Source: Gaiellasilicea sp963731615
GTDB taxonomy: Bacteria > Actinomycetota > Thermoleophilia > Gaiellales > Gaiellaceae
Direction: 5' to 3'
DNA: 64,000 nucleotides
Assembly: GCA_963731615.1 (NCBI GenBank)
Contig: CAVSWD010000009.1
Span: forward strand, 248,001 to 312,000
The position numbers were made by a program, and so were the translations under genes. Within the stretch, counting starts at the first letter, position 1; each line of letters starts with the position of its first letter. Shown piece by piece: positions 17,945-27,077 of this stretch. The notes under the pieces are model-generated. The model worked only from the letters and a program-made list of their open reading frames with translations, did no database searches and had not been told where the DNA came from.

Positions 17945-19775
17945 TTACTCGACCGTGACGGTCTTGGCCAGGTTGCGCGGCTGGTCGACGTTGAGGCCGC
18001 GGATGCGTGCGATTCGGTAGGCGAGCAGCTGCAGCGGGATGATCGCGAGCACCGCCTGGAGGAAGTTCGGCGTCTTCGGCACGTAGATGACGTCGTCGGC
18101 GTGGTGCTGGATGTCCTCGTTGCCGTCGGTCGCGATCGCGATCACGTGGGCGCCGCGCGCGCGCACCTCCTGGATGTTCGAGACGAGCTTGTCGTAGACG
18201 TGGATGTCGGTCGCGACGACGACGACGGGCGTGTCGTCGTCGAGCAGCGCGATCGGGCCGTGCTTCATCTCGCCGGCGGAGTACGCCTCGGTCGGGATGT
18301 AGCTGATCTCCTTCAGTTTCAGCGCGCCCTCGAGCGCAACCGGCAGGCCGATGTGTCTGCCGAGATAGAGGAAGAACGGCTTGTCCGCGTACCGCTGCGC
18401 GATCTCCTCGATCGGATGGTCGCCGTCGAGGAACTTGTCGATCTTCTTCGGCAGGTCGTAGACGTTGTCGAGGATGAACGAGATCTCGCCGGGCGGCATC
18501 GTCTCGCGGATCTGGGCCAGCTTCAGCGCCACGAGGTAGAGCAGCGACACCTGGGCGGTGAAGGTCTTCGAGGCAGCCACACCGACCTCGAGCCCGCAGC
18601 GCGTGTAGAGCACCGAGTCGACCTCCCGCGTGATCTGCGAGCCCATCATGTTCGTGATCGCGACCGTCCGGGCGCCCTTCTCGCGGGCGAGCTTCATCGC
18701 CTCGATCGTGTCGCGGGTCTCGCCGGACTGGGAGATGCCGATCACGAGCGTGTTCTCGTCGATGACCGGGTTGCGGTAGATCCATTCCGACGCGATGTCG
18801 GGCTCGACCGGGATCCGCGCCCACTCTTCGATCACGTAGCGAGCAACGACGCCGGCGTGGTAGGCGGTGCCGCAGGCGAGGATGACGATCCTGCGCAGGT
18901 CGCGGAGCTCGTCCTCCGAGTGCCCCAGGCCTTCGAGCACGAGCGTGCCGTGGCGGACTCGGTCGCCGATCGTCTCTGCGACGGCCTCGCCCTTGCTCGT
19001 AGATCTCCTTGAGCATGAAGGTCTCGTAGCCGCCCTTTTCGGCGCCCTCGTCGTCCCAGTCGAGCTCGACCGGCTCGTGCGTGACCTCGGTGCCGTCACT
19101 GCGCGAGAAGGCCGCTCCGGCGGGCGTGATCTCGACGATGTCGCCGTCATCGGGGAACTGCACGAGGCGGGTCTCACGCAGGAACGCCGCTGCGTTCGAG
19201 GCGAGGAACATCTCACCCCGGCCGACACCGACGACGAGCGGTGTCTGGTGCCTGGCCGCGACGAGCACGTCCGGGTGGTCGTGGTGGATGACGACGAAGG
19301 TGAAGTGGCCCTCGAGCTCGTCGAATGTCTGCCGCACCGCCTGGGCGAGGTCGCCTTCGTAGTGGCGCTCGATCAGGTGCACGACCGTCTCCGCATCGGT
19401 TTCGGAGGTGAAGGCATGACCCTCCGCGATGTAGTCCTTCACGCAGCTCGCGGTAGTTCTCGATGATCCCGTTCAGGACGATCGAGAGCTTCGCGCCGTC
19501 GCAGCCGGCGAGCGGATGCGCGTTCGCCTCGGTGACGGCACCGTGCGTGGCCCAGCGCGTGTGGCCGAGACCGTGGTTCGAGTGGGAGCCGTTCGGGCCG
19601 GCCTCGTCCTTCAGGTTCTGGAGATTTCCGACCGCGCGGACGTAGTCGAGTCCACTCATGCTTCGCGCAGCGCGATCCCGGCCGAGTCATAGCCTCGGTA
19701 CTCGAGGCGCTCGAGGCCTTGCAGAAGAATCGGCTTGCACTCCCGAGGCCCGACATATCCGATGATTCCGCACAT
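17945..19775 (-). CDS. glmS: Glutamine--fructose-6-phosphate aminotransferase (isomerizing); three frameshifts
   Basis: Makes glucosamine-6-phosphate, the first step to UDP-GlcNAc. The N-terminal Ntn glutaminase begins MCGIIGYVG with the nucleophile Cys2, then YRGYDSAG, HTRWATHG and NGIIENYREL. The linker FMLKEIYEQ joins two SIS domains (ACGTAYHAG, ISQSGETRDT, then YSAGEMKHGPIAL), and the protein ends NLAKTVTVE. Breaks occur near 19660, 19443 and 19005; the last two are each fixed by removing one A. Because the gene is normally essential, these are probably sequence errors. A strong Shine-Dalgarno precedes the ATG. About 608 aa. Confidence 0.93.
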
Positions 19776-19780
19776 TCAAG

Positions 19781-19787
19781 CCTCCTT
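19781..19787 (-). promoter_or_regulatory. Shine-Dalgarno sequence of glmS
   Basis: AAGGAGG lies five bases upstream of the glmS ATG at 19775, close to the ideal match to the 16S anti-SD. It fixes the start codon and also shows that the reading frame of glmM that runs through it to 19776 is artificial. Confidence 0.75.
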
Positions 19788-19858
19788 CTGGCCGAGTCTG
19801 TAATGGCGAAAAACCCTGGAGAACGCAAGAAGCCCGGCAAAACCCCACGACGTCGCGG

Positions 19859-21119
19859 CTAGCCGAGCTCCCTCTGGACGAGGGTAGGCGATCCTAGCAC
19901 AGAGATCGCGCGCTTCCACGTCCGTTTCGGCTTCTCCGAGCACCCGGATCAGCGGCTCGGTTCCGGACGCGCGCACGAGTACGCGGCCGCTGCCGTTCAG
20001 CTCGGTATTGAGACGTTCAGCTTCCGCGAGCGCCGCTGCCGGCACCTCTCGGCGCGAGACGCGAACGTTCTCCTGCGCCTGTGCGTAGCGGGGCATCACG
20101 GCCGCCGCTTCGGCGAGGGTGCGCCCCTCGAGCGCGCCGCAGAGAAGCAGCGCCGCCGCCAGGCCGTCGCCGGTGACGTGGTCGCGCAGGCAGATCACAT
20201 GACCGGACTGCTCGCCGCCCAGAATCGCGCCCTCGCGCCGCAACGCCTCGAGGACGTAGCGGTCGCCGACGGCGGTCGTGACCACGCGGATACCACGCTC
20301 CTCCATCAGCCGGTGGAAACCGAGGTTCGTCATCACCGTCACGGCAACGACGTCGACGGCGAGGTGGAGAGCGAGGATCGCGAGGATCTGGTCGCCGTCG
20401 ACCGTGTCGCCGTCGCCGTCCACCGCGAGCATGCGGTCGCCGTCACCGTCGAAGGCGACCCCGAGATCGCACCCGGCCTCGCGGACGATGTTGCTCAGAG
20501 CGGCGAGGTCCGTCGCGCCGCACCCAGTGTTGATGTTGAGCCCGTCAGGCTGATCCCCGATCGCGGTGACGTCGGCGCCGAGACTCTCGAACGCCTCCGG
20601 CGCGATCGCCGAGTAGGCGCCATTCGCACAGTCGACCGCGATCCGAAGGCCCGTGAGGTCGGTGCCGAAGCGCTCCACGATGTGCTCGAGATAGCTGTCG
20701 TCGGCGACGTCCACCCGGTCGATCGAGCCACCGCCGGGCGCGGGTGCGTCGAGGAGCGCCTCGATCTCCTCCTCGGCCGCGTCGGTCAGCTTGCTGCCGC
20801 TCCGGTCGAAGAACTTGACGCCGTTGTACTCAGGCGGGTTGTGCGAGGCGGAGATGACGACACCGAGATCGAGCGCGAGCAGCGCCACCGCGGGGGTCGG
20901 CAGCACGCCGGCGAGGACCGCGTGGCCTCCCGCCGCGACGACACCGCGGGCGAAAGCCTCTTCGAGCGCAGGGCCGGAGTTGCGGGTGTCGCGTCCGACG
21001 AAGACACGGCCGCGGCCGGACCAGAGCGCGGCGGCCTTGCCGAGCCGCTCGACGAGCTCGACGGTCAGATCCTGGCCGACGACCCCCCGGACGCCGTCGG
21101 TGCCAAAATAGCGGCGCAA
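19859..21119 (-). CDS. glmM: Phosphoglucosamine mutase; one frameshift near the C-terminus
   Basis: Converts glucosamine-6-phosphate to the 1-phosphate, directly downstream of the GlmS reaction. N-terminus MRRYFGTDGVRG; the phosphorylated Ser92 lies in ISASHNPPEYNG; the metal loop is AFDGDGDRM; the sugar loop GGEQSGHV; the phosphate-binding loop RASGTEPLIRV. As printed, the frame runs on to 19776. Removing one T at about 19885 changes the end to ARIATLVQRELG and a TAG at 19859, the normal GlmM terminus. About 419 aa, a little short for the family. It sits between rpsI and glmS, a common actinobacterial order. Confidence 0.93.
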
Positions 21120-21126
21120 GCCGCGC

Positions 21127-21522
21127 TCAGCGTTTGCTGAACTGCGGGGCCTTGCGCGCCTTGTGCAGGCCGGCCTTTTTGCGCTCGACCTGGCGGGCGT
21201 CGCGCGTCAGGAAGCCTTCCCGCTTGAGCGGGATGCGCAGCTCCGGGTCGGCCTCTACCAGCGCCCGGGCGATGCCGTGGCGAACGGCGCCTGCCTGGCC
21301 GGACGGCCCGCCGCCGTGCACCCGCACGCGGATGTCGAACGTCCCCTCGACGCCGGCGGTCTTCAGCGGCGCGAGCAGCGACGTGCGGTGGGTGGCGCGC
21401 GGGAAGTAGTCCTCGAGCGTCCGGCCGTTGAACCACGTCTTCCCGTCTCCGGGACGCAGGATCACGCGCGCGACCGAGGTCTTGCGCTTGCCGGTGCCGA
21501 AGTACTGAGCCTGCTCTGCCAC
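21127..21522 (-). CDS. rpsI: 30S ribosomal protein S9
   Basis: 131 aa, the normal length. Begins with YFGTGKRKTSVARV and ends with the conserved basic tail KARKAPQFSKR that reaches the P-site tRNA; the signature GGGPSGQAGAVRHGIARAL is in the middle. It directly follows rplM, sharing one base of stop and start, as in the universal rplM-rpsI pair. Confidence 0.97.
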   Translation of the reverse strand: MAEQAQYFGTGKRKTSVARVILRPGDGKTWFNGRTLEDYFPRATHRTSLLAPLKTAGVEGTFDIRVRVHGGGPSGQAGAVRHGIARALVEADPELRIPLKREGFLTRDARQVERKKAGLHKARKAPQFSKR

Positions 21523-21953
21523 TACGAGACCTCCAACGTCTTGGGCGCCTGGGCTTCGTGCGGATGCTCGGGCCCGGCGTAGATCTTCAGCTTGTTGATC
21601 TGCTGGCGGGCGAGGCGGTTTCGGGGCAGCATCCCCTTGACCGCCTTGCGCAGCACCTCTGTCGGCCTTCGCTCCAGCTGCTCGCGCAGCGTCCGTGTCC
21701 GGAGACCGCCGGGATAGCCGGAATGGCGGTGATACAGCTTCTGATCGAGCTTCTGACCGGTCACCGCGATCTTCTCGGCGTTGACGACGACGACGAAGTC
21801 GCCCGTGTCGACGTGCGGCGTGTAGACAGCCTTGTTCTTTCCCCGCAGCGTGTCGGCGATCTGCGTGGCGAGCCGTCCCAGGGTCTTGCCCTCGGCATCG
21901 ACGACGTACCAGTCGCGTGCGACTTCGCCCGGCTTGGCGCTGTAGGTCTTCAA
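21522..21953 (-). CDS. rplM: 50S ribosomal protein L13
   Basis: 143 aa. Begins MKTYSAKPGEVARDWYVVDA from a TTG codon at 21953, which matches the family's N-terminus. Shows GKTLGRLATQIADTLRGK, GDFVVVVNAEKIAVTG and the L13 signature region PEVLRKAVKGMLPRN (here TEVLRKAVKGMLPRN). It is the first gene of rplM-rpsI-glmM-glmS. No clear Shine-Dalgarno precedes the TTG. Confidence 0.96.
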   Translation of the reverse strand: MKTYSAKPGEVARDWYVVDAEGKTLGRLATQIADTLRGKNKAVYTPHVDTGDFVVVVNAEKIAVTGQKLDQKLYHRHSGYPGGLRTRTLREQLERRPTEVLRKAVKGMLPRNRLARQQINKLKIYAGPEHPHEAQAPKTLEVS

Positions 21954-21965
21954 GGCAGCAGGTTC

Positions 21966-21993
21966 GTCATTTCACAGGTGTGTCATTTCACAG
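21966..21993 (-). repeat. Two direct copies of CTGTGAAATGAC before rplM
   Basis: The 12-base word occurs at 21966-21977 and 21982-21993 (16-base period). The upstream copy overlaps the stop codon of the MFS gene. The pair lies immediately upstream of rplM, where a promoter or an r-protein leader would be expected. It may be a short tandem duplication. Confidence 0.4.
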
Positions 21994-23215
21994 ACAAAGG
22001 GCGCACATCGGGTGCGCCGGCGGCGGATCGTAGCAGAATCCAGGCCGCCGGCAGGACCACGAAGGCGGTCGCGCCGAGGGCCAGCGCCTCGATTCCGAGC
22101 TCGCTGTAGGCCACGCCGCCGAGTAGGACGAGCGCGGCTCCGGTGAAGCTCGAGAGCTGGTCGGTGAGCCCGATCAGCTTCCCGCGCTCCGCAGGGAGCG
22201 CCCTGTCCGCGAGCTCCGTGACGGCCGCGACATACGAGATGTTCCAGCCGAGCCCGAGCAGGAAGAGCGACACGGAGATCCAGGCGACGCTCTCGAACCA
22301 GCCCAGGCCGACCGTCGAGACAGCCATCAGGAGCAGGCCCGCGACCTGGCCCGGCCGGCGTCCGACCTTGTCGATCAGCTGCCCGATGAAGAGCACCAGG
22401 GCATACATGCCGACGATGTGGAGGCTGATCACGGTGAACACGTCGGCCTGGTGGTGCCCGTGGTCGATCACGAGATAGCCGGTCAGGTTCATCACGGCGA
22501 CCATGCACGCGAAGCTTGCGATCGCGGCGACGAGGGCCGTGAGCACGCCTGGCCGGCGCAGGATCTCGCGGAGCGGCGCCGGTGGCTCGCCCTCGACCCC
22601 ACCCGCGTCGAAGTGCAGCTGCTGCGCGATCGTGCGCGGGTCGGGCCGGACGAGCAGCACGAGCACGAGCCCGACAACCATGATCCCCGCCGCTGCCACC
22701 CACGGCAGCACGAGCGCTTCGGTGTCGAGCTGCTTGCCCGCGAAGAGCGGCCGGAAGACGAGCGGGCCGAGGGCGGCGCCGAAGAGTGCGCCGAAGAGGA
22801 CGTAGGAGATCCCGCGCGCCCGGCGCTCCGGCGGGTACATGTCGGCGGCGGCGGCGCGAGAGAGCAGGATCGTCCCCTGCGAGACGCCGACGAGCGCGAA
22901 TCCGGTCACGACCACGGCTGCAGAGTCGAGCTCGCAGCCGAGCGCCGTCGTCAGGCAGCCTGCGATGCCCGCGACGCAGCCGCCCGCGAGCACCGGGACT
23001 CGGCCGACTCGGTCCATCAGCCGTCCGGCGGGAAGGGCGGCCAGCGCGCCGGCCGTGAGAAAGATCGCCGGCCCGAGCCCGAGGATGCCCTCGATCCCGG
23101 TGACGAGCACGAGCGTGACCGTCGCCACCGCGACCGCGAGTTGCACCATGCCGGAGAGACAGGTCAGCGTCGCCGCGAGCAGCACGGTGTTCCGCCGGAT
23201 CGGGAACTGCTCCAT
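21983..23215 (-). CDS. MFS transporter (drug/metabolite efflux type)
   Basis: An integral membrane protein of 410 aa with about 12 hydrophobic segments. The loop 2-3 motif GRLMDRVGRVPVL matches the major-facilitator motif A, and a related version, GQLIDKVGRRPGQV, occurs in the second half, as expected from the internal duplication. The N-terminus MEQFPIRRNTVLLAATLTCL is cytoplasmic, then the first helix. The substrate is not predictable. A GC hairpin near its 3' end may terminate transcription before rplM. It is divergent from the acylphosphatase gene across 27 bp. Confidence 0.85.
   Translation of the reverse strand: MEQFPIRRNTVLLAATLTCLSGMVQLAVAVATVTLVLVTGIEGILGLGPAIFLTAGALAALPAGRLMDRVGRVPVLAGGCVAGIAGCLTTALGCELDSAAVVVTGFALVGVSQGTILLSRAAAADMYPPERRARGISYVLFGALFGAALGPLVFRPLFAGKQLDTEALVLPWVAAAGIMVVGLVLVLLVRPDPRTIAQQLHFDAGGVEGEPPAPLREILRRPGVLTALVAAIASFACMVAVMNLTGYLVIDHGHHQADVFTVISLHIVGMYALVLFIGQLIDKVGRRPGQVAGLLLMAVSTVGLGWFESVAWISVSLFLLGLGWNISYVAAVTELADRALPAERGKLIGLTDQLSSFTGAALVLLGGVAYSELGIEALALGATAFVVLPAAWILLRSAAGAPDVRPLSVK
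22000..22018 (-). terminator. GC-rich hairpin at the 3' end of the MFS gene
   Basis: On the minus strand GGCGCAC-CCGAT-GTGCGCC is a perfect 7-bp stem with a 5-base loop, followed by CTTTGTC. It lies within the last codons of the MFS gene, 16 bases before its stop. It could end MFS transcription or attenuate read-through into rplM. The T-run is weak. Confidence 0.4.
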
Positions 23216-23242
23216 ACGAACAGCCTATGCAAGCCTAGGGAG

Positions 23243-23512
23243 ATGCAGTGCCGGCGCGTCGTCGTCCAGGGTCACGTCCAGGGCGTCTTCTTTCGGGAAG
23301 CGACGCGGCGGCGTGCGCTCGCTGCTGACGTCGCCGGCTGGGTTCGGAACACGCCTGACGGAAACGTCGAGGCGGTGTTCGAGGGCGAGCGTGCGGCCGT
23401 CGAAGGGCTCGTCGGCTTCGTGCGCGAGGGGCCGCGCGGCGCCCGCGTCGACTGGGTCGACGTCGTCAGCGAGGAGCCGGAGGGCCGCACGGCTTTGAGG
23501 TTCGCTGAATGA
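23243..23512 (+). CDS. acyP: Acylphosphatase
   Basis: A small hydrolase of acyl phosphates, 89 aa, the family's normal size. The phosphate-binding motif VQGHVQGVFFRE carries the catalytic Arg (FFRE), and GWVRNTPDGNVEAVFEG carries the catalytic Asn. The ATG at 23243 was chosen because it begins just before the first beta-strand; the frame upstream of it lies over the MFS gene. An AGGGAG stretch directly abuts the ATG. Confidence 0.92.
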   Translation: MQCRRVVVQGHVQGVFFREATRRRALAADVAGWVRNTPDGNVEAVFEGERAAVEGLVGFVREGPRGARVDWVDVVSEEPEGRTALRFAE

Positions 23513-23883
23513 CCGTCCGCTATGACACAACCGTGGACTGGTGCGATCGCCGCACGCTCAGCGCGAGGTGCAGACAATGCCCGATGCGCAGGTGCGACAA
23601 GGTCTGATCAGGTCGACAGGATCAGAGTCGAGACTAGCCGCGAATCCAACATCTACGAGGCAAGCGAGGTGAAGATCGCCACGTTCCAGCCGAGCTCGGA
23701 ATCGAAGCGATGCAGCGACGGGGGCCAGAGCAGAGATCGTCGTCGCACGCGCCGGTGAACCGTTGGCGAAAATCGTTCCGTACAGAAACGTTGAGCCAAG
23801 CACGTCGGGATGCCAGTCGCGAGCGCGAGGTCGGTTTGCGATAGTCAACCTCCGCCACGAGCATGCGCCGCGGCGGGCGCCCG
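23513..23883. other. 371-bp stretch without a recognisable gene
   Basis: Short open frames exist on both strands (for example minus 23634-23864), but none shows a known motif, a good start or the third-position GC bias of the neighbours. The base composition is visibly more balanced than the flanking genes. It could be a decayed gene, a regulatory region upstream of nothing obvious (both flanking genes point at it from the 3' side) or an untranslated RNA. No tRNA cloverleaf was seen. Confidence 0.4.
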
Positions 23884-25458
23884 TCACTCCCACTCGATTG
23901 TGGACGGCGGTTTCGAGCTGATGTCGAGCACGACGCGGTTGACGCCGGGGATCTCGTTGATGATCCGGCTCGAGATCGTCTCGAGCAGGTCGTAGGGCAG
24001 CCGCGCCCAGTCGGCCGTCATCGCGTCCTCGGAGGTGACGGCGCGGATCACGATCGGGTACGCGTAGGTGCGCTCGTCGCCCTGGACGCCGACGGATTTG
24101 ATCGCCGGCAGCACGGCGAAGCTCTGCCAGAGATCGCGGTAGAGACCCGCGCGGCGCACCTCCTCCTGCAGGATCGTGTCGGCGCCGCGGAGGATGTCGA
24201 GCCGCTCGCGCGTCACCTCGCCGATGATCCGGATCGCCAGCCCCGGCCCCGGGAACGGCTGCCGCCACACCATCCGCTCGGGCATCCCGAGCTCCTCGCC
24301 GACCCGGCGCACCTCGTCCTTGAAGAGAAGGCGCAGCGGCTCGACGAGCTCCATCTCCATGTCCTCGGGGAGGCCGCCGACGTTGTGGTGCGACTTGATC
24401 TTCGCCGCGACCCCCTCGGTGCCGCCCGACTCGATCACGTCCGAGTAGAGCGTCCCCTGGACGAGGAATCTGATGTCGCCGAGCTCCCCGGCCTCCTCCT
24501 CGAAGACGCGGATGAACTCCTCGCCGATCCGGCGGCGCTTCTCCTCCGGCTCGTCGATCCCCTCCAGCCGCGCGAGAAAGCGCTCCTCCGCCTGGACGTG
24601 GACGAGCGGGACGTTGAAGTGGCCGCCGAAGGTCTCGGCCACCTGCTCGGCCTCGTTCGAGCGCATGAAGCCGTGATCGACGAAGACGCAGGTGAGCTGG
24701 TCGCCGACCGCCTTGTAGACGAGCAGCGCCGCGACCGCGGAGTCGACGCCGCCCGAGAGGCCGCAGATGACGCGGTTGCTCCCGACCTGAACGCGGATCC
24801 GCTCGACCTGCTCCTCGATCACGGCGGCGGGCGTCCAGGCCGGCGACGCGCCGGCGACGTCATAGAGGAAGTTCTTGAGCAGATCCTGGCCGTGCGGCGT
24901 ATGGACGACCTCCGGATGGAACTGGACACCGTAGAGCCGCCGCTTCACGTCCTCGAACGCCGCGACCGGCGTCGCCGGCGACGTCCCCGTGACAACGGCG
25001 CCCTCGGGCGGTGAGACGACGGTGTCGCGGTGGCTCATCCAGACGACCTGCTGCTCGGGCAGCCCCGAGAACAGCGCACCGCTACCGCCCTCGAGCTCTG
25101 TCTTGCCGAACTCGGACGCCCCGGTGCGCGCGACCTCGCCTCCCAGCTCGAGCGCGAGCAGCTGGGCGCCGTAGCAGATGCCCAGCGTCGGGATCCCGAG
25201 CTCGAACAGCGCCTCGTCGATCCGCGGGGCACCCTCGGCGTAGACCGACGCCGGGCCGCCCGAGAGGATCAGCGCGGCGGGGTTCCGCCGCCGCACTTCC
25301 TCGACGCTGAGGGTGTGCGGGACGAGCTCTGAGTAGACGCGGGCGTCGCGCACCCGGCGCGCGATCAGCTGGGCGTACTGGCCGCCGAGGTCGAGCACGA
25401 GCACCGGCCGTTCCTCGGCGACCGGCTCCGGCACAGGCAAGGGGTGAACCGTCCCCAT
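23884..25458 (-). CDS. guaA: GMP synthase (glutamine-hydrolysing)
   Basis: Converts XMP to GMP. 524 aa. The class I glutamine amidotransferase domain (about 18-205) has the nucleophile in LGICYGAQLLA and the His/Glu pair in QFHPEVVHTPHG. The ATP-pyrophosphatase domain has the P-loop LSGGVDSAVAA. The C-terminal dimerisation domain ends RVVLDISSKPPSTIEWE, the standard terminus. It begins directly after the guaB stop, so IMP to GMP conversion is encoded by one unit. Confidence 0.97.
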   Translation of the reverse strand: MGTVHPLPVPEPVAEERPVLVLDLGGQYAQLIARRVRDARVYSELVPHTLSVEEVRRRNPAALILSGGPASVYAEGAPRIDEALFELGIPTLGICYGAQLLALELGGEVARTGASEFGKTELEGGSGALFSGLPEQQVVWMSHRDTVVSPPEGAVVTGTSPATPVAAFEDVKRRLYGVQFHPEVVHTPHGQDLLKNFLYDVAGASPAWTPAAVIEEQVERIRVQVGSNRVICGLSGGVDSAVAALLVYKAVGDQLTCVFVDHGFMRSNEAEQVAETFGGHFNVPLVHVQAEERFLARLEGIDEPEEKRRRIGEEFIRVFEEEAGELGDIRFLVQGTLYSDVIESGGTEGVAAKIKSHHNVGGLPEDMEMELVEPLRLLFKDEVRRVGEELGMPERMVWRQPFPGPGLAIRIIGEVTRERLDILRGADTILQEEVRRAGLYRDLWQSFAVLPAIKSVGVQGDERTYAYPIVIRAVTSEDAMTADWARLPYDLLETISSRIINEIPGVNRVVLDISSKPPSTIEWE

Positions 25459-26949
25459 CTACTGCCGCCGGTAGTTCGGCGAGTCCTTGGTGATCGTGAC
25501 GTCGTGTGGGTGGCTCTCGCGCAGGCCGGCGCCGGTGATCCGGACGAAGCGCGACTCGAGCTTGAGCGCCTCGACCGTGGCGGCACCGGTGTAGCCCATC
25601 GCCTGCCGCAGCCCGCCGACGAGCTGGTGCAGGATCTGCTGCACCGGCCCCTTGTAGGGGACGCGGCCCTCGATCCCCTCGGGCACGAGCTTGTCCACGT
25701 CCTCGACGTCGCCCTGGAAGTAGCGGTCCTTCGAGAACGAGCGTGCCTTCATCGCACCGAGCGAGCCCATGCCGCGGTACTCCTTGAAGCGCTCGCCCTG
25801 GACGAGGATGACGTCGCCGGGGCTCTCGTCGGTGCCGGCCAGCATCGAGCCGAGCATGACGGTGTCAGCGCCGGCCGCGATCGCCTTGGCGATGTCGCCC
25901 GACGAGGTCATGCCGCCGTCGGCGATCACGGGCACGCCCTGGCGGATCGCGTACTCGGCGCACTCGAAGACGGCCGTGATCTGCGGCACGCCGACGCCCG
26001 CGACGACGCGCGTCGTACAGATAGATCCCGGCCCGATCCCGGCCTTGATCGCGTCGGCGCCTGCGTCGATCAGCGCCTCGGCCGCCTCGGCCGTGGCGAT
26101 GTTGCCCGCGATCAGCTGGACGTCCCATTCCGACTTGATCCGGCGCACCATCTCGATCACCGCGGCCGAATGGCCGTGCGCGGTGTCGACGACCAGCACG
26201 TCGGTCTCGGCGCCCACGAGCGCACCGGCGCGCTCGAACGCATCCGGGCCGACCCCGACGGCGGCACCCACGCGCAGCCTGCCCTGCTCGTCCTTGGTCG
26301 CCAGCGGGAACTCGATCCGCTTGCGGATGTCCTTGACCGTGATCAGGCCCTTGAGCAGGCCGTTCGCGTCGACCACCGGCAGCTTCTCGATCTTGTGCCG
26401 GTGCAGGATCTGGTTCGCCTCCTCGAGCGTCGTTCCGACCGGTGCCGTGACGAGATTCTCCGAGGTCATCAGCGCCGAGACGGGCTGCGCGACATTGAGC
26501 TCGAAGCGGAGGTCGCGGTTGGTCAGGATGCCGACCAGCATGCCGGCGTCGTCGGTGATCGGGACACCGGAAATGCGGTAGCGCTCCATCAGCGCGAGCG
26601 CCTCGGCGACCGAGTCGCCGGGGCGGAGCGTCACCGGCTCGACGATCATCCCCGACTCGGAGCGCTTGACCTTGTCGACTTCGGCGACCTGGTCCGCGAT
26701 CGAGAGGTTGCGGTGAAGGATGCCGATGCCGCCCTCACGGGCGAGCGCGATCGCGAGCCGCGCTTCGGTGACCGTGTCCATTGCCGCCGACACGATCGGG
26801 ATCTCGAGCGCGATCGTCCGAGTCAGCCGGGTGGCCGTCCGCACGTCGTTCGGGAGCACCGACGACTCGGCCGGCACGAGCAGGACATCGTCGAAGGTGA
26901 GGCCTTCGCGGCCGAACTTCTCGTCGTACGAAAGCTCCTGCCCTTCCAA
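25459..26949 (-). CDS. guaB: Inosine-5'-monophosphate dehydrogenase
   Basis: Oxidises IMP to XMP, the rate-limiting guanine nucleotide step. 496 aa. The TIM barrel starts EGLTFDDVLLVPAESSVLP. Two CBS domains are inserted at about residues 100-220 (RISGVPITDD and KLPVVDANGLLKGLITVKDI). The catalytic Cys lies in GPGSICTTRVVAGVG; the flap has GMGSLGAM, and the Arg-Tyr flap region is EGIEGRVPYKG. The start is TTG at 26949, which gives the normal N-terminus; no strong Shine-Dalgarno is visible. Confidence 0.97.
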   Translation of the reverse strand: MEGQELSYDEKFGREGLTFDDVLLVPAESSVLPNDVRTATRLTRTIALEIPIVSAAMDTVTEARLAIALAREGGIGILHRNLSIADQVAEVDKVKRSESGMIVEPVTLRPGDSVAEALALMERYRISGVPITDDAGMLVGILTNRDLRFELNVAQPVSALMTSENLVTAPVGTTLEEANQILHRHKIEKLPVVDANGLLKGLITVKDIRKRIEFPLATKDEQGRLRVGAAVGVGPDAFERAGALVGAETDVLVVDTAHGHSAAVIEMVRRIKSEWDVQLIAGNIATAEAAEALIDAGADAIKAGIGPGSICTTRVVAGVGVPQITAVFECAEYAIRQGVPVIADGGMTSSGDIAKAIAAGADTVMLGSMLAGTDESPGDVILVQGERFKEYRGMGSLGAMKARSFSKDRYFQGDVEDVDKLVPEGIEGRVPYKGPVQQILHQLVGGLRQAMGYTGAATVEALKLESRFVRITGAGLRESHPHDVTITKDSPNYRRQ

Positions 26950-27002
26950 GGCAGACAGGGTAACAGCCTGCTTGGACGGCTCTTGCGGCCGAGGCGGATC
27001 TT

Positions 27003-27067
27003 GGGCCGCGCAGCGGCCCCTTTAGGGGTCTTCGCGCGATGAGCATCCGCTTCTGCGGATGCTCATC
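27003..27067 (-). terminator. Hairpin cluster between the PfkB kinase gene and guaB
   Basis: A perfect 13-bp stem GATGAGCATCCGC / GCGGATGCTCATC with a TTCT loop occupies 27038-27067, directly downstream of the kinase stop codon. A second 7-bp stem GGGCCGC-GCA-GCGGCCC lies at 27003-27019 and CCCCTTTAGGGG at 27017-27028. The first is a good transcription terminator except that no T-run follows. The others fall in the guaB leader, where they could act as an attenuator. Confidence 0.5.
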
Positions 27068-27077
27068 TTGCGCAAAG

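Noticed and set aside
17945..19775. Programmed ribosomal frameshifting in glmS
   Set aside because: Three independent breaks without slippery sequences, and similar single-base insertions in unrelated genes, indicate sequence errors.
19776..19858. C-terminal extension of glmM to 19776
   Set aside because: It arises from one inserted base; the corrected frame gives the normal terminus ATLVQRELG with TAG at 19859, and the extension covers the glmS Shine-Dalgarno.
23634..23864. Short minus-strand ORF in the anonymous region
   Set aside because: No motif, no good start and no codon bias like its neighbours.
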